From Anaerolinea sp. (lineage in GTDB: Bacteria; Chloroflexota; Anaerolineae; Anaerolineales; Anaerolineaceae): a DNA stretch of 64,000 nt. The notes under the pieces were generated by a model. It ran no database searches and was not told where the DNA came from. It worked only from the letters and a program-made list of their open reading frames with translations. Position 1 is the stretch's first letter; each line of letters starts with the position of its first letter. The stretch is from assembly GCA_029975055.1 (NCBI GenBank), contig JARKPU010000022.1, forward strand, positions 62,001-126,000, read 5' to 3'. This document shows positions 7,801-16,356 of the stretch, in pieces. Both the position numbers and the translations under genes were made by a program.

Positions 7801-9771
7801 CTACGACCACCCAAAGAGGCGCAGCACGCGCATCAACAGGCCGCCCACCAGCAGCGCGAACGGGAAGATGAACACAACCATCCCGGCGGCCATGCGCAGC
7901 CCGCGCTCTTTGACGATCATAAAAATGCTCGCAATGCATGGGATGAAGAGCGTGATCGTGACGATCGAAACCACCACCTGAAGCGGGCTGAGCAGCCCGT
8001 GCGACTGCATGTGGAAGAGCCCCGTGGCGGCGAAATCGCGGCGGATCAGCCCGAGCAAGAAGGCCGACGCCGCCTGCGGGGGCAGCCCCAGCCAGCCGGT
8101 GATGACCGGCTCGGTGGCATGGATCAACCCCGGCAGGAGGTTGAGCTTATCCAGAACGAAGAGCAGGAGCGTGCCGGCCATGAAGAGCGGCACCGCTTCC
8201 TTGATATACCACTCCAGGCGGGCGGCCGTCTTGACCAGCACGTTGCCCGCCACCGGCAGGCGCAGCGGGGGCAGCTCCACCACCAGCGGGGCGCGCTTGC
8301 CGGGCATCAGCCGGGCCGAGAGCCAGCCCACCAGCAGCAGCACGGCCAGGATCACCCCGCCCCAGATGAGCGCCGCCCCAAAAGAGACCCCCGCCAGCAT
8401 CCCCATCACCACGCCCAGTTGAGCCGAGCAGGGCACCGCCAGCGCCAGCAAGATGGTGACAAGCAGCCGTTCGCGCCTCGAATTGAGAATGCGCGTGGTC
8501 ATCGTCGCCATCGTCACGCAGCCCAGGCCCAGCACCATCGGCAGCACGGCCTGCCCGTTGAGGCCGATCAGGCTGAAGAGACGGTTGGTGAGCACGGCCA
8601 TGCGCGGCAGATAGCCCGAGTCTTCCAGCGCGCCAAAAGCCAGGAAGAAGGTGATCACCACCGGCAGCAGCAGGGCAAAGGCATAGGTGGCTCCCATCGT
8701 CCACAGGCCGTATTCGCCCACCAGCAGATCGGAGAAGAACCGCAGCGGGATGAGCCGCTGCACCTGCTCCACCACCCAGGGGTTGATCACGCGCCCAAAG
8801 AGGCCGTTTTCGAGCAGGCCCACCAGCGTGCCCGCGCCGAAGACGCCAATGAACCAATACAGGCCGTAGAGGATGGCCGCCAGGATGGGCACGCCCCACA
8901 CGGGGTGCGTCGTCAGGTGGCCGAGGCGCATGCCAAAGGTCGGCCCGGCGGCCCGGCTCACATCCATCACCTCGGCTGCCAGGCGGTTGACGAACGCTTC
9001 GCGCACGCGCTGGATGACGAGGTAGGCCGGTTCCTCCAGTCGCCCGGTCAGGGCGGCGCGCAGGGCTTCCAGCTGGCTGAGGTTCTCCACCGGGGCCTTC
9101 TCGCGCAGCCAGGCATCGGCCTGCTGGTCGCCCGCCAGCCAGAGCAGCCCAAGCGCACGCGCGGATATGCGCGCCTCGGGCAGCAGAGGTTCGGCGGAGG
9201 CCAAAAACTCCTCTATGGCGGGCGGGTATGCCAGAACGACCTTCGAGATTGCAGCGTGCTTCACCGCATCGATCAGGCTGTCCATGCCGGCGCCGCTCGT
9301 CGCCACCGTGCAGGCCACCGGAATGCCCAGCAACCCGGCCAGGCGGCTGCAATCGGGGTTCAGGCCGCGCGCGCGGGCTTCATCCATCATATTGAGCGCC
9401 AGAGCCTGCGGCACGCGCATCTCGGCCAGCTGCACGGTGAGGTGCAGGGTGCGGCGCAGGTTCTTGGCATCGCCGACCTGCAGCACCGATTGAAGCGGGT
9501 CGCGCAGCAGCACGCGCGCGGTGACGGCTTCGTCTTCGCTGCGCGGCGGGAAGGCCACGATGCCGGGCGTGTCGATCACCACCGCCCCGGCGATGGCGCG
9601 CGCCGCCCCCTGGGCCACCTCCACGGTGGTGCCGGGGTAGTTCGAGACGGTCACATACTGGCCCGTCAGGCGGTGGAAGAGGATCGACTTGCCGACGTTC
9701 GGGTTGCCCACCAGGGCAATCCGCCCCCCGTTGAGGGGCACCGAAGGCGCAGAAGAGTGGCAGTGGGTCAT
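7801..9771 (-). CDS. feoB: FeoB ferrous iron transporter (GTPase-coupled)
   Basis: 656 residues from ATG 9771; the ribosome binding site AGGTGAG overlaps the stop codon of fur. The N-terminal G domain has G1 GNPNVGKS (residues 22-29), G2 around SNYPGTTVE, G3 DTPG and G4 NMMD. A helical domain follows, then the polytopic membrane part with gate-type sequences (GLYWFIGVFGAGTLVGLLENGLF, and LEDSGYLPRMAVLTNRLFSLIGLNG, shown here in part). This is the inner-membrane Fe(II) permease. It lies directly behind fur and ahead of a Cys-rich gene and feoA, so Fur control of the whole unit is likely. Confidence 0.95.
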   Translation of the reverse strand: MTHCHSSAPSVPLNGGRIALVGNPNVGKSILFHRLTGQYVTVSNYPGTTVEVAQGAARAIAGAVVIDTPGIVAFPPRSEDEAVTARVLLRDPLQSVLQVGDAKNLRRTLHLTVQLAEMRVPQALALNMMDEARARGLNPDCSRLAGLLGIPVACTVATSGAGMDSLIDAVKHAAISKVVLAYPPAIEEFLASAEPLLPEARISARALGLLWLAGDQQADAWLREKAPVENLSQLEALRAALTGRLEEPAYLVIQRVREAFVNRLAAEVMDVSRAAGPTFGMRLGHLTTHPVWGVPILAAILYGLYWFIGVFGAGTLVGLLENGLFGRVINPWVVEQVQRLIPLRFFSDLLVGEYGLWTMGATYAFALLLPVVITFFLAFGALEDSGYLPRMAVLTNRLFSLIGLNGQAVLPMVLGLGCVTMATMTTRILNSRRERLLVTILLALAVPCSAQLGVVMGMLAGVSFGAALIWGGVILAVLLLVGWLSARLMPGKRAPLVVELPPLRLPVAGNVLVKTAARLEWYIKEAVPLFMAGTLLLFVLDKLNLLPGLIHATEPVITGWLGLPPQAASAFLLGLIRRDFAATGLFHMQSHGLLSPLQVVVSIVTITLFIPCIASIFMIVKERGLRMAAGMVVFIFPFALLVGGLLMRVLRLFGWS

Positions 9772-9782
9772 AAAAAATAAAC

Positions 9783-10238
9783 TCACCTGCACCTGGCGCA
9801 CACCCCATACAGCACGAGGGCCGCGCTTTCCACCCTGGCGCCGCTGCGCTGCTCGAAGGCCGCGCATACTTCGGCCAGCAAAGGCTCGTCGAACTCGATG
9901 ATGCGGTTGCACACCCGGCAGCGGAAGTGGAAGTGCTCGCCTGAAGTGTGCGTGCCGGTGAGCGGGTCGAAGCGCTCGCGGCGGTGGTCATCTTCGAACC
10001 AGCGCGGCGCCACAAAGCCGTTTTCCTCCAGCCAGCGCAGGGTGCGATAGACCGTGGAAAGGTTGATCGAAGGGTCAACGCGGCGCACGCTGGCGAAGAT
10101 TTCATCGGCCGTCGGGTGGCCGGGGTGCGCCACGAGGGCCTCAAGGATGACGCGCCGCTGGGCGGTCATGCGCCCGCCCTCGGCGCGCACTTTTTGAACG
10201 ACCTGGTTGATGAGCAGAGCGGGTTTCATCTTTCCCAT
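9783..10238 (-). CDS. fur: Fur-family metal-responsive repressor
   Basis: 151 residues. An N-terminal winged helix (RMTAQRRVILEALVAHPGHPTADEIF, then INLSTVYRTLRWLEENGFV) is followed by the dimerisation and metal domain with HFHFRCRVCNRIIEFDEP and a second CxxC at the very end (GVCARC), the structural zinc site typical of Fur, Zur and PerR. It is the first gene of the feo operon, so iron is the most likely signal. The start at 10238 could instead be the ATG at 10229 (MKPALL), which has GGAAAG before it. Two inverted repeats upstream are candidate operators. Confidence 0.92.
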   Translation of the reverse strand: MGKMKPALLINQVVQKVRAEGGRMTAQRRVILEALVAHPGHPTADEIFASVRRVDPSINLSTVYRTLRWLEENGFVAPRWFEDDHRRERFDPLTGTHTSGEHFHFRCRVCNRIIEFDEPLLAEVCAAFEQRSGARVESAALVLYGVCARCR

Positions 10239-10265
10239 ATCCTTACCGGTACGGACGTAAACTGC

Positions 10266-10286
10266 TATTGCGAGTCAATGGCAATA
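10266..10286 (-). promoter_or_regulatory. Inverted repeat upstream of fur (candidate operator 1)
   Basis: TATTGC at 10266-10271 and GCAATA at 10281-10286 form an inverted repeat with a 9-nt centre, about 30 nt before the fur start codon. It shares the GCAA/TTGC half-site with the larger repeat next to it. Binding by Fur is inferred from position only. Confidence 0.35.
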
Positions 10287-10292
10287 AGATTG

Positions 10293-10309
10293 ATGCAAAT
10301 CGTTTGCAT
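10293..10309 (-). promoter_or_regulatory. 17-bp inverted repeat upstream of fur-feo operon (candidate Fur box)
   Basis: ATGCAAATCGTTTGCAT is a perfect 7-3-7 inverted repeat, AT-rich against the GC-rich background, 55-71 nt upstream of fur and between fur and the divergent hydrolase gene. Fur-family operators are short dyads of this size. It does not match the enterobacterial GATAATGAT consensus, so this would be a lineage-specific box. Confidence 0.5.
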
Positions 10310-10377
10310 TTAACTGCTGAAATGATTGTAGAACCGCTTCTCCCTTTCTGCCAGTGCGGTCTGTCATCCTCAAGGGT

Positions 10378-10383
10378 TATAAT
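10378..10383 (+). promoter_or_regulatory. Candidate -10 box for the alpha/beta hydrolase gene
   Basis: TATAAT lies 24 nt before the ATG at 10408, giving a short leader. No convincing -35 is present. The shared intergenic space holds the fur operators, so this promoter could also respond to metal. Confidence 0.35.
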
Positions 10384-10407
10384 TGTCACACACCCGGAGG
10401 TATGCGC

Positions 10408-12399
10408 ATGTCGCTCCCAAGATTCTGGATCGCGCTGCTGATCGCCGCCCTGCTCATCCCGGCGGCCGGACACGCCCCGCAGGCCGCCCGCCCGGGCTTG
10501 CAGGCATCGCCCTGCACCTTCACCCTCCCCCAGGGCGAGCGTGAAGGCTCCACGGTGGTCTGCGCCACCTTGAGCGTCCCCGAGGCATACGAAAACCCCG
10601 GCGGGGCCACCATCGAGCTGGCCGTGGTGGTCATCAAGAGCCTCTCCTCCAACCCCCGCCCCGACCCGATCTTCTTCGCCCAGGGCGGCCCCGGCGGTTC
10701 GACGATCGAGTACTTCACCCAGGTGCTCTTCGACAGCCCCCTGCGCAACCGGCGCGACCTGGTGCTCTTCGACCAGCGCGGCACGCTCAATTCCTCGCCG
10801 GCCCTCCTGTGCCCCGAGTTCCTCGATGAAACCATCAAGGTGCTCGACGAAGAACTGACCATCGAGCAGGAAAACCTGATCTACCGCCAGGCCGCCGACA
10901 ACTGCCACGCCCGCCTGGTGAGCGAGGGCATCAACCTCTCGGCCTTCAACAGCTACGAGAACGCCCAGGATGTCGATACCCTCCGCCAGGCGCTGGGCTA
11001 TCAGAAAATCAACTTCTACGGCGTCTCCTACGGCACGCTGCTCGGCCTGCACCTGATGAAAGCCTTCCCGGATGGGCTGCGCAGCGTCATTCTCGACGCC
11101 GTGGTGCCCACCAATATCGATTTCAACCCCGAGAGCGCGCGCACCGCCGACCGCGCGCTCACCGAGCTCTTCTCGGCCTGCCAGGCCGACCCCGAATGCA
11201 GCCGTGCCTACCCGAACCTGGAAAAGACCTTCTTCGACCTGATCGACCGCCTGGATAAGCAGCCCGCTGCCATCCACTTGAGCGACAGCGAGAAAGGCGC
11301 CACCTACAAGGCCCTGCTCGATGGCGACGCGATGATCTCGACCGTCTTCCAGAGCCTCTACGCCACCGAGCTGCTCCCCCTGCTGCCGAAGATGATCGCC
11401 GATGCTTCTGCCGGGCGCTGGACGCTCGTCGAGCGCGTCCAATCGCTCGTCACCTTCGACCGCACGATCGCCGAGGGAATGTACTATTCGGTGATCTGCT
11501 CGGAGGACGCGGATTTCGACCCGGCAAAAATTGACTATACGGGCATCCGCCCGCGCCTGCTCAAAGATGAGCGGGCCAACAACGAGGCGCTCATCCAGGT
11601 GTGCAAAGACTGGAACGTGGCCCAGCTCGGCCCGGCCGCCGATGAACCCGTGGTGAGCGATGTGCCGGCCCTGCTCTTGAACGGCCGCTTCGACCCGATC
11701 ACCCCCGAATCTTACGGCAGGCTGGCCGCGCAGACCCTCTCGCACAGCTACGTCTTCACCTTCCCCAACACCGGCCACGGCGCCTTCGGCGATGACTGCG
11801 CCGACCGGATCATGGCCGATTTTATCGATAACCCCTCCCAAAAGCCCGATTCCTCGTGCATCGAGCAGGCCAGGATCGATTTCGTCACCCCCAAAGACGT
11901 GGTGGATTTCCCCGTGCTGATCAAGGCTTTGAACCTGGAGCCCAACGCGCTCGTCCAGTTCGGGCTGGCGGCGCTGCTGGGGCTGGTGCTGTTGACGGCC
12001 TGGCTGGTGTACCCCGTGGCCTGGCTGGCGCGGGTGATGGGCGGCAGGGCGGGCCGTCCCACGCCCATCTACGGCCACCTGGCCCCCTGGGCGGCCATGC
12101 TGGCCGGGCTGTTCGTGCTCGCCTTCGGGGTGGCGCTGGCGGTGGTCAGCGTCTTGCTGGTGCGCGATAACAACGTCCTGGTCCTCTTCGGCATCCCGGC
12201 AGCCTATCGCTGGATTTTCATCTTCCCGCTCATCGCGGGCCTGCTCTCGCTGGCGATGGCCGCGCTGGCGGCCGCCGGTTGGCGCGGAACCTACTGGCCG
12301 GGCTGGCGCAAGGTTTACTACACCCTCCTGGCGCTGGCGGCCGTCGGCTGCACGCTGCTCTTCGGGGTCACCGGCGCGCTTTGGGGGTTGATCGGTTAA
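10408..12399 (+). CDS. Exported or membrane alpha/beta hydrolase of the tripeptidyl-aminopeptidase/S33 type
   Basis: 663 residues. ATG 10408 is preferred over ATG 10402 because GGAGG at 10396-10400 is 7 nt away. After a signal sequence (FWIALLIAALLIPAAGHA), the alpha/beta-hydrolase fold shows the oxyanion region FFAQGGPGGS, DQRGT and the nucleophile elbow GVSYGT, with a C-terminal TAP-like part containing LLLNGRFDPITPESYGR (Asp) and NTGHGAF (His). About four predicted membrane helices follow in the last 150 residues, which is unusual for the family. Likely an extracytoplasmic peptidase or esterase tethered to the membrane. Substrate unknown. Confidence 0.85.
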   Translation: MSLPRFWIALLIAALLIPAAGHAPQAARPGLQASPCTFTLPQGEREGSTVVCATLSVPEAYENPGGATIELAVVVIKSLSSNPRPDPIFFAQGGPGGSTIEYFTQVLFDSPLRNRRDLVLFDQRGTLNSSPALLCPEFLDETIKVLDEELTIEQENLIYRQAADNCHARLVSEGINLSAFNSYENAQDVDTLRQALGYQKINFYGVSYGTLLGLHLMKAFPDGLRSVILDAVVPTNIDFNPESARTADRALTELFSACQADPECSRAYPNLEKTFFDLIDRLDKQPAAIHLSDSEKGATYKALLDGDAMISTVFQSLYATELLPLLPKMIADASAGRWTLVERVQSLVTFDRTIAEGMYYSVICSEDADFDPAKIDYTGIRPRLLKDERANNEALIQVCKDWNVAQLGPAADEPVVSDVPALLLNGRFDPITPESYGRLAAQTLSHSYVFTFPNTGHGAFGDDCADRIMADFIDNPSQKPDSSCIEQARIDFVTPKDVVDFPVLIKALNLEPNALVQFGLAALLGLVLLTAWLVYPVAWLARVMGGRAGRPTPIYGHLAPWAAMLAGLFVLAFGVALAVVSVLLVRDNNVLVLFGIPAAYRWIFIFPLIAGLLSLAMAALAAAGWRGTYWPGWRKVYYTLLALAAVGCTLLFGVTGALWGLIG

Positions 12400-12420
12400 G
12401 ACCGGAAAATCGAGGCGCAC

Positions 12421-13107
12421 ATGGCGAGCGAACTGGAACTGCGCCAGGAGCGCGTGCTGCAATACCTGGCGGCCGTGTACCCTAAAGGGGCCACCTACGC
12501 CGAACTGGAGGGCAGTTTGCACATCCGCCCGCGGCCGCAGCTGGCGCACGTCATGCAATCGCTCCTCAAGGCAGGCCGGGTGCGCGGAGAGAAGACCAAA
12601 ACGCGCAAAGGGGTCTTTTGGAGCTTCTACGCCCTGCACGCCATCGAAGCCCCGCCGCCGCCCGCCCCCGCCCCGCGCCTCACCGCCCCCGGCGAGCGCA
12701 CATCCAGGCCCGAGCTCAACCTGGCCGACCTGGCCGGCCTGCCGGAAGAGACGCGCCTGCGCCGCACCCTCGAGCGGGCAATGAACGCTTACTTCGGTGA
12801 GCAGCTGGCGCGCCGCGCGCTGCCGGGTTTGCCGGGCTACTTCTCGCTCGTCTCGGCCGATGGCTGCACCGCCGGGGAAGGGCTGGTCTATGAGGTCGTC
12901 CAATCGCTCAAAGCCTCACCGGCCCGCCTGGCCCCCATCTCCGAGAAGGTCTGGCTGCTGGAAAAATCGCCCGCCCGCGTGCGCTTCCTGGCCTTCGGCG
13001 GCGACCGGCGCGTGCCCATGGACTGGCTGGTGCGCTACGCCCACCTGACGGCGGGCATCTCCTTCTTCTACGTCCACGAAGACGGGGTGGTGGAGTTGCT
13101 AAAGTAA
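12421..13107 (+). CDS. Winged-helix-like protein upstream of the adenine methyltransferase
   Basis: 228 residues, not recognised as a named family. The first 75 residues look like a winged helix (ERVLQYLAAVYPKGATYAEL, then QLAHVMQSLLKAGRVRGEKTK, and a wing-like RKGVFWSFY). A Pro/Ala-rich linker follows, then a 130-residue domain (LPGYFSLVSADGCTAGEG...) of unknown fold. It lies between the hydrolase gene (21 nt before) and the CcrM-type gene (28 nt after) on the same strand. It could be a DNA-binding regulator or an accessory factor of the methyltransferase-nuclease cluster; that is inference from position. Confidence 0.65.
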   Translation: MASELELRQERVLQYLAAVYPKGATYAELEGSLHIRPRPQLAHVMQSLLKAGRVRGEKTKTRKGVFWSFYALHAIEAPPPPAPAPRLTAPGERTSRPELNLADLAGLPEETRLRRTLERAMNAYFGEQLARRALPGLPGYFSLVSADGCTAGEGLVYEVVQSLKASPARLAPISEKVWLLEKSPARVRFLAFGGDRRVPMDWLVRYAHLTAGISFFYVHEDGVVELLK

Positions 13108-13121
13108 CGTGACAAATCATG

Positions 13122-13127
13122 TACAAT
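13122..13127 (+). promoter_or_regulatory. Candidate -10 box for ccrM
   Basis: TACAAT in the context CATGTACAATTAAG lies 8 nt before the GTG at 13136. If used, the transcript would be nearly leaderless. A TTGCTA at 13096-13101 is a weak -35 at a 20-nt spacing. recJ has a similar GTACACTT element close to its start. Confidence 0.3.
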
Positions 13128-13135
13128 TAAGTCTT

Positions 13136-14269
13136 GTGATCAAGCCGAGCGCTCCTCATCCCAACCTGCCCATTGACCAGGTCCTCACCGGCGACTGCCG
13201 CGAGGTGCTCCGCACCCTGCCGGAAAAATCGGTTGACCTGGTCTTCGCCGACCCGCCCTACAACCTGCAGCTCCAGCAGGAGCTCTTCCGCCCCAACCGC
13301 TCGCGCGTGGACGCGGTGGATGACGAGTGGGATCAGTTCGCCAGCTTCGCCGAATATGACGCCTTCTGCCGCGAATGGCTGGCGGGCTGCCGGCACGTGC
13401 TCAAAGATACCGGCGCGCTGTGGGTCATCGGCTCTTACCACAACATCTTCCGCCTGGGGGCCATCCTGCAGGATATGGGCTTCTGGGTGCTCAACGACAT
13501 CGTCTGGATCAAAACCAACCCCATGCCCAACTTCCGCGGGGTGCGCTTCACCAACGCCCACGAGACGCTCATCTGGGCCTGCAAGTACAAGGGCGCCGAG
13601 TACACCTTCAACCACCATGCCATGAAGGCCCTCAACGAAGACCTGCAGATGCGCTCCGATTGGACTCTGCCGATCTGCTCGGGCCCCGAGCGCGTGCGCA
13701 CCAACGGCAAGAAGGCCCACTCCACCCAAAAGCCCGAAGCCCTGCTCTACCGCGTGATTCTGGCCTCCACCAACCCCGGCGATGTGGTCCTCGACCCGTT
13801 CTTCGGCACGGGCACCACCGGCGCGGTGGCCAAGATGCTCGGGCGGCATTGGGTGGGCATCGAACGCGAGGAAAAGTACGTGGAGGTGGCCGCCCGGCGC
13901 ATCGCCGCCGCGCCCGCCGCCCCGCCCGAGGCGCTGGCCCTGCCGCGCAGCCGCCGCAAGCAGCGCCTGCCCTTCGGCAGCCTGGTCGAGGCGGGCGTGC
14001 TCCGGCCCGGCCAATCGCTCTACTTCGACCGCGACCCTGCCCGCGCAGCGGTCATCCTGGCCGACGGCCACCTCGCCCTCGACGGCCTCACCGGCTCCAT
14101 CCACCAGCTTGCGGCGGCTCTGCTCGGCAGCCAGCCCGCCAACGGCTGGGAACACTGGTATTACACGGATGGCGACGGGCAGGCGCATGTGATCGGCAAA
14201 CTGCGCGATGAATTCCACCGCGCCCAAAGCCTGGGGCACACCGCCCCCGAGCCGCACCAACCAGAGTGA
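13136..14269 (+). CDS. ccrM: CcrM-type adenine-N6 DNA methyltransferase with C-terminal RAMA domain
   Basis: About 377 residues from GTG 13136; an upstream GTG at 13109 is an alternative. The core matches the beta-class CcrM/HinfI-type layout: catalytic motif DPPYNL (about residues 39-44), then VDAVDDEWDQF, WVIGSYHNIFRLG, FWVLNDIVWIK, NPMPNFRGVRFTNAHETLIW, STQKPEALL and the SAM motif LDPFFGTGTTGAVAKMLGR. From memory of the family, these are the same blocks as in Caulobacter CcrM, which methylates GANTC. A C-terminal RAMA-like domain (LVEAGVLRPGQSLYFD to about residue 365) is present, as in CcrM. No cognate restriction gene is recognised. The stop overlaps the next helicase gene start (GTGA), linking methylation to the DNA-processing genes downstream. 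Confidence 0.9.
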   Translation: MIKPSAPHPNLPIDQVLTGDCREVLRTLPEKSVDLVFADPPYNLQLQQELFRPNRSRVDAVDDEWDQFASFAEYDAFCREWLAGCRHVLKDTGALWVIGSYHNIFRLGAILQDMGFWVLNDIVWIKTNPMPNFRGVRFTNAHETLIWACKYKGAEYTFNHHAMKALNEDLQMRSDWTLPICSGPERVRTNGKKAHSTQKPEALLYRVILASTNPGDVVLDPFFGTGTTGAVAKMLGRHWVGIEREEKYVEVAARRIAAAPAAPPEALALPRSRRKQRLPFGSLVEAGVLRPGQSLYFDRDPARAAVILADGHLALDGLTGSIHQLAAALLGSQPANGWEHWYYTDGDGQAHVIGKLRDEFHRAQSLGHTAPEPHQPE

Positions 14270-16356
14270 ACCTCACCCCCGCCCAGCTTGCTGTCGTCCG
14301 CCAGCCGCCCGGCGCGCGCCTCTTCCTCGAAGGCCCCGCCGGCAGCGGCAAAACCACCGCCGCCGTGGCCCGCCTGCTGGCCCTGCTGGATGCCGGCGTG
14401 CCCGGCGCTCACATCCTGGTGCTGGTGCCGCAGCGCACCCTGGCCGGGCCTTATTACGCCGCCCTGCGCTCCCCCGCTGCCGCCCCGGGCGGGCAGGTGA
14501 GCGTGCTAACCGCCGGCGGCCTGGCTCAGCGCATGGTGGACCTCTTCTGGCCGCTGGTGGCCAAAGACGCGGGCTTCGACCCCCTCCGCCCGCCGGCCTT
14601 CCTCACCCTCGAAACGGCTCAATACTACATGGCCCACCTCGTGCGGCCGCTCTTCGATGAAGGCCTGTTCGAATCGGTCGCCATCGACCGCAACCGCCTG
14701 TACAGCCAGATTCTCGACAACCTCAACAAGGCCGCCCTCATCGGTTTCCCCGTCAGTGAGATCGGCGAGCGCCTCTCGGCGGCCTGGAGCGGCGAGTCGG
14801 CGCAGCTGCGCGTCTATGCCGATGTGCAGCGCTGCGCCAACCTCTTCCGCGATTACTGCCTGCAGCACAACCTGCTCGATTTCTCGCTCCAGGTGGAAGT
14901 CTTCCGCAAGCACCTGCAGCATTCGCTGCTGGTGAGCGAGTACCTTAAAGCCTCCGTGCGGCACGTCATCGCCGATAACATCGAAGAAGACACCCCCTTT
15001 GCGCATGAAATCCTCCAGGGCTGGCTGCCCGGGCTGGATTCTGCCCTGCTGATCTACGATCAGGGCGCCGGCTACCGCAGCTTCCTGGGCGCCGACCGGG
15101 CCTCGGCCGAGCGCCTGGCGGCTGCCTGCACCACGCACCTGGGCATGGCCGGTTCGCTGGTCACCCCGCCGCCCCTCGAACAGCTCGGCCAGCGCATCGG
15201 CGCCGCCCTCGAGCGCCCGCAGGCCGCCCCGCAGGAGGGCGCCGACTGGGATTCGGCCCTGGACTTCCCGCCCGAGCTGCGCTTCTTCCCGCAGATGCTC
15301 GATTGGGTCGCCGGGCAGGTGCGCTCCCTGCTCGATTCCGGCACGCCCCCCGGCGAAATCGCCATCCTGGCACCCTTCCTGCCCGATGCGCTGCGCTTCG
15401 CGCTCACCAACCGGCTGGATGCCCTGGGCGTACCCTACCGTTCGCACCGCCCCTCCCGCTCGCTGGCCGACGAGCCCGCCGCGCGCTGCCTGCTCACGCT
15501 CGCGCGCCTGGCCCACCCGGCCTGGGGGCTGCGGCCATCCAGGGTGGAGGTGGTGCACGCCCTCTTCCAGGCCATCGCCGCGATTGACCTGGTGCGCGCC
15601 CAGCTCCTCGCCGAGGTGGTCTACCGCCCCAAAGACGCGCGCCTCAGCCCCTTTGGCCGGATACACCCCGATATGCAGGAGCGCATCACCTTCTCGGTTG
15701 GCAACCGCTACGAAGCGCTGCGCGCCTGGCTGGCCGATTACGCCGAGGGTGAACCGGCCGAGCTGGATTTCTTCTTCACCCGCCTGTTCGGCGAGGTGCT
15801 CTCGCAGCCCGGCTACGGCTTCCACTCCGAGCGGGATGCCGGGCAGGTGGCCGCCAGCCTGATCGAATCGGCGCAGAAGTTCCGCTACGCCATCGAAGCC
15901 GCCGGGGGGATGGATGGCAAACCCCTCGGGCGCGAATACCTCGAAATGGTGCAGGATGGGGTCATCGCCTCCACCTACGTCCAAAGCTGGCAGCCGCCCC
16001 AGGCCGATGCGGTCTTCATCGCCCCGGCCTACACCTTCCTGCTTAACAACCGCCCGGTCGAGCACCAGTTCTGGCTGGACGTGGGCTCGAACGGCTGGTT
16101 CGAGCGCCTCTCGCAGCCGCTCACCCACCCCTATGTGCTCAGCCGCGACTGGCCCGCCGGGCGGCTGTGGACATCGGTGGACGAGTACGAGGCCAACCGC
16201 GAGGCGCTCTTCCGCCTGGCTCTCGGCCTGCTGCGCCGCTGCAAAGGCCGGGTCCACCTGGCCTTCAGCACGCTCAGCGAGGGCGGCTACGAGCAAAAGG
16301 GCATGCTCCTGCGCTCCATCTACCAGGTCCAGCTGGAGGAGGCCGCGCGTGGCTGA
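14266..16356 (+). CDS. SF1 helicase-like protein with degenerate motif II (AddB-like helicase part)
   Basis: 696 residues from GTG 14266, overlapping the ccrM stop by 4 nt. The Walker A motif is intact (GPAGSGKTT, about residues 23-31), but the expected DExx box position reads VIADNIEEDTPFAHEIL, without a normal Asp-Glu-x-Gln. Parts of later helicase motifs can be traced (EIAILAPFLPDALRFALTNRLDALGVPYRSHRPSRSLADEP, seen in segments). In AddAB the AddB subunit has a similarly altered SF1 helicase fold plus a nuclease domain; here the nuclease is absent and is encoded separately two genes downstream. It overlaps the next helicase gene by 8 nt. Probably the non-translocating or scanning subunit of a DNA-end-processing complex; inference. 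Confidence 0.75.
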   Translation: MNLTPAQLAVVRQPPGARLFLEGPAGSGKTTAAVARLLALLDAGVPGAHILVLVPQRTLAGPYYAALRSPAAAPGGQVSVLTAGGLAQRMVDLFWPLVAKDAGFDPLRPPAFLTLETAQYYMAHLVRPLFDEGLFESVAIDRNRLYSQILDNLNKAALIGFPVSEIGERLSAAWSGESAQLRVYADVQRCANLFRDYCLQHNLLDFSLQVEVFRKHLQHSLLVSEYLKASVRHVIADNIEEDTPFAHEILQGWLPGLDSALLIYDQGAGYRSFLGADRASAERLAAACTTHLGMAGSLVTPPPLEQLGQRIGAALERPQAAPQEGADWDSALDFPPELRFFPQMLDWVAGQVRSLLDSGTPPGEIAILAPFLPDALRFALTNRLDALGVPYRSHRPSRSLADEPAARCLLTLARLAHPAWGLRPSRVEVVHALFQAIAAIDLVRAQLLAEVVYRPKDARLSPFGRIHPDMQERITFSVGNRYEALRAWLADYAEGEPAELDFFFTRLFGEVLSQPGYGFHSERDAGQVAASLIESAQKFRYAIEAAGGMDGKPLGREYLEMVQDGVIASTYVQSWQPPQADAVFIAPAYTFLLNNRPVEHQFWLDVGSNGWFERLSQPLTHPYVLSRDWPAGRLWTSVDEYEANREALFRLALGLLRRCKGRVHLAFSTLSEGGYEQKGMLLRSIYQVQLEEAARG

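Noticed and set aside
7999..9780. 593-codon plus-strand frame antisense to feoB
   Set aside because: His/Gln/Arg-rich shadow frame; the minus strand encodes a complete FeoB with G motifs.
10243..12903. 886-codon open frame on the minus strand across the alpha/beta hydrolase gene
   Set aside because: It is the antisense shadow of a gene with clear catalytic motifs and signal peptide; the protein is Gly/Arg/Gln-rich without any motif, as expected for GC-rich antisense frames.
14506..16296. 596-codon minus-strand frame across the degenerate helicase gene
   Set aside because: No domain motifs, and the plus-strand frame joins its neighbours by short overlaps.
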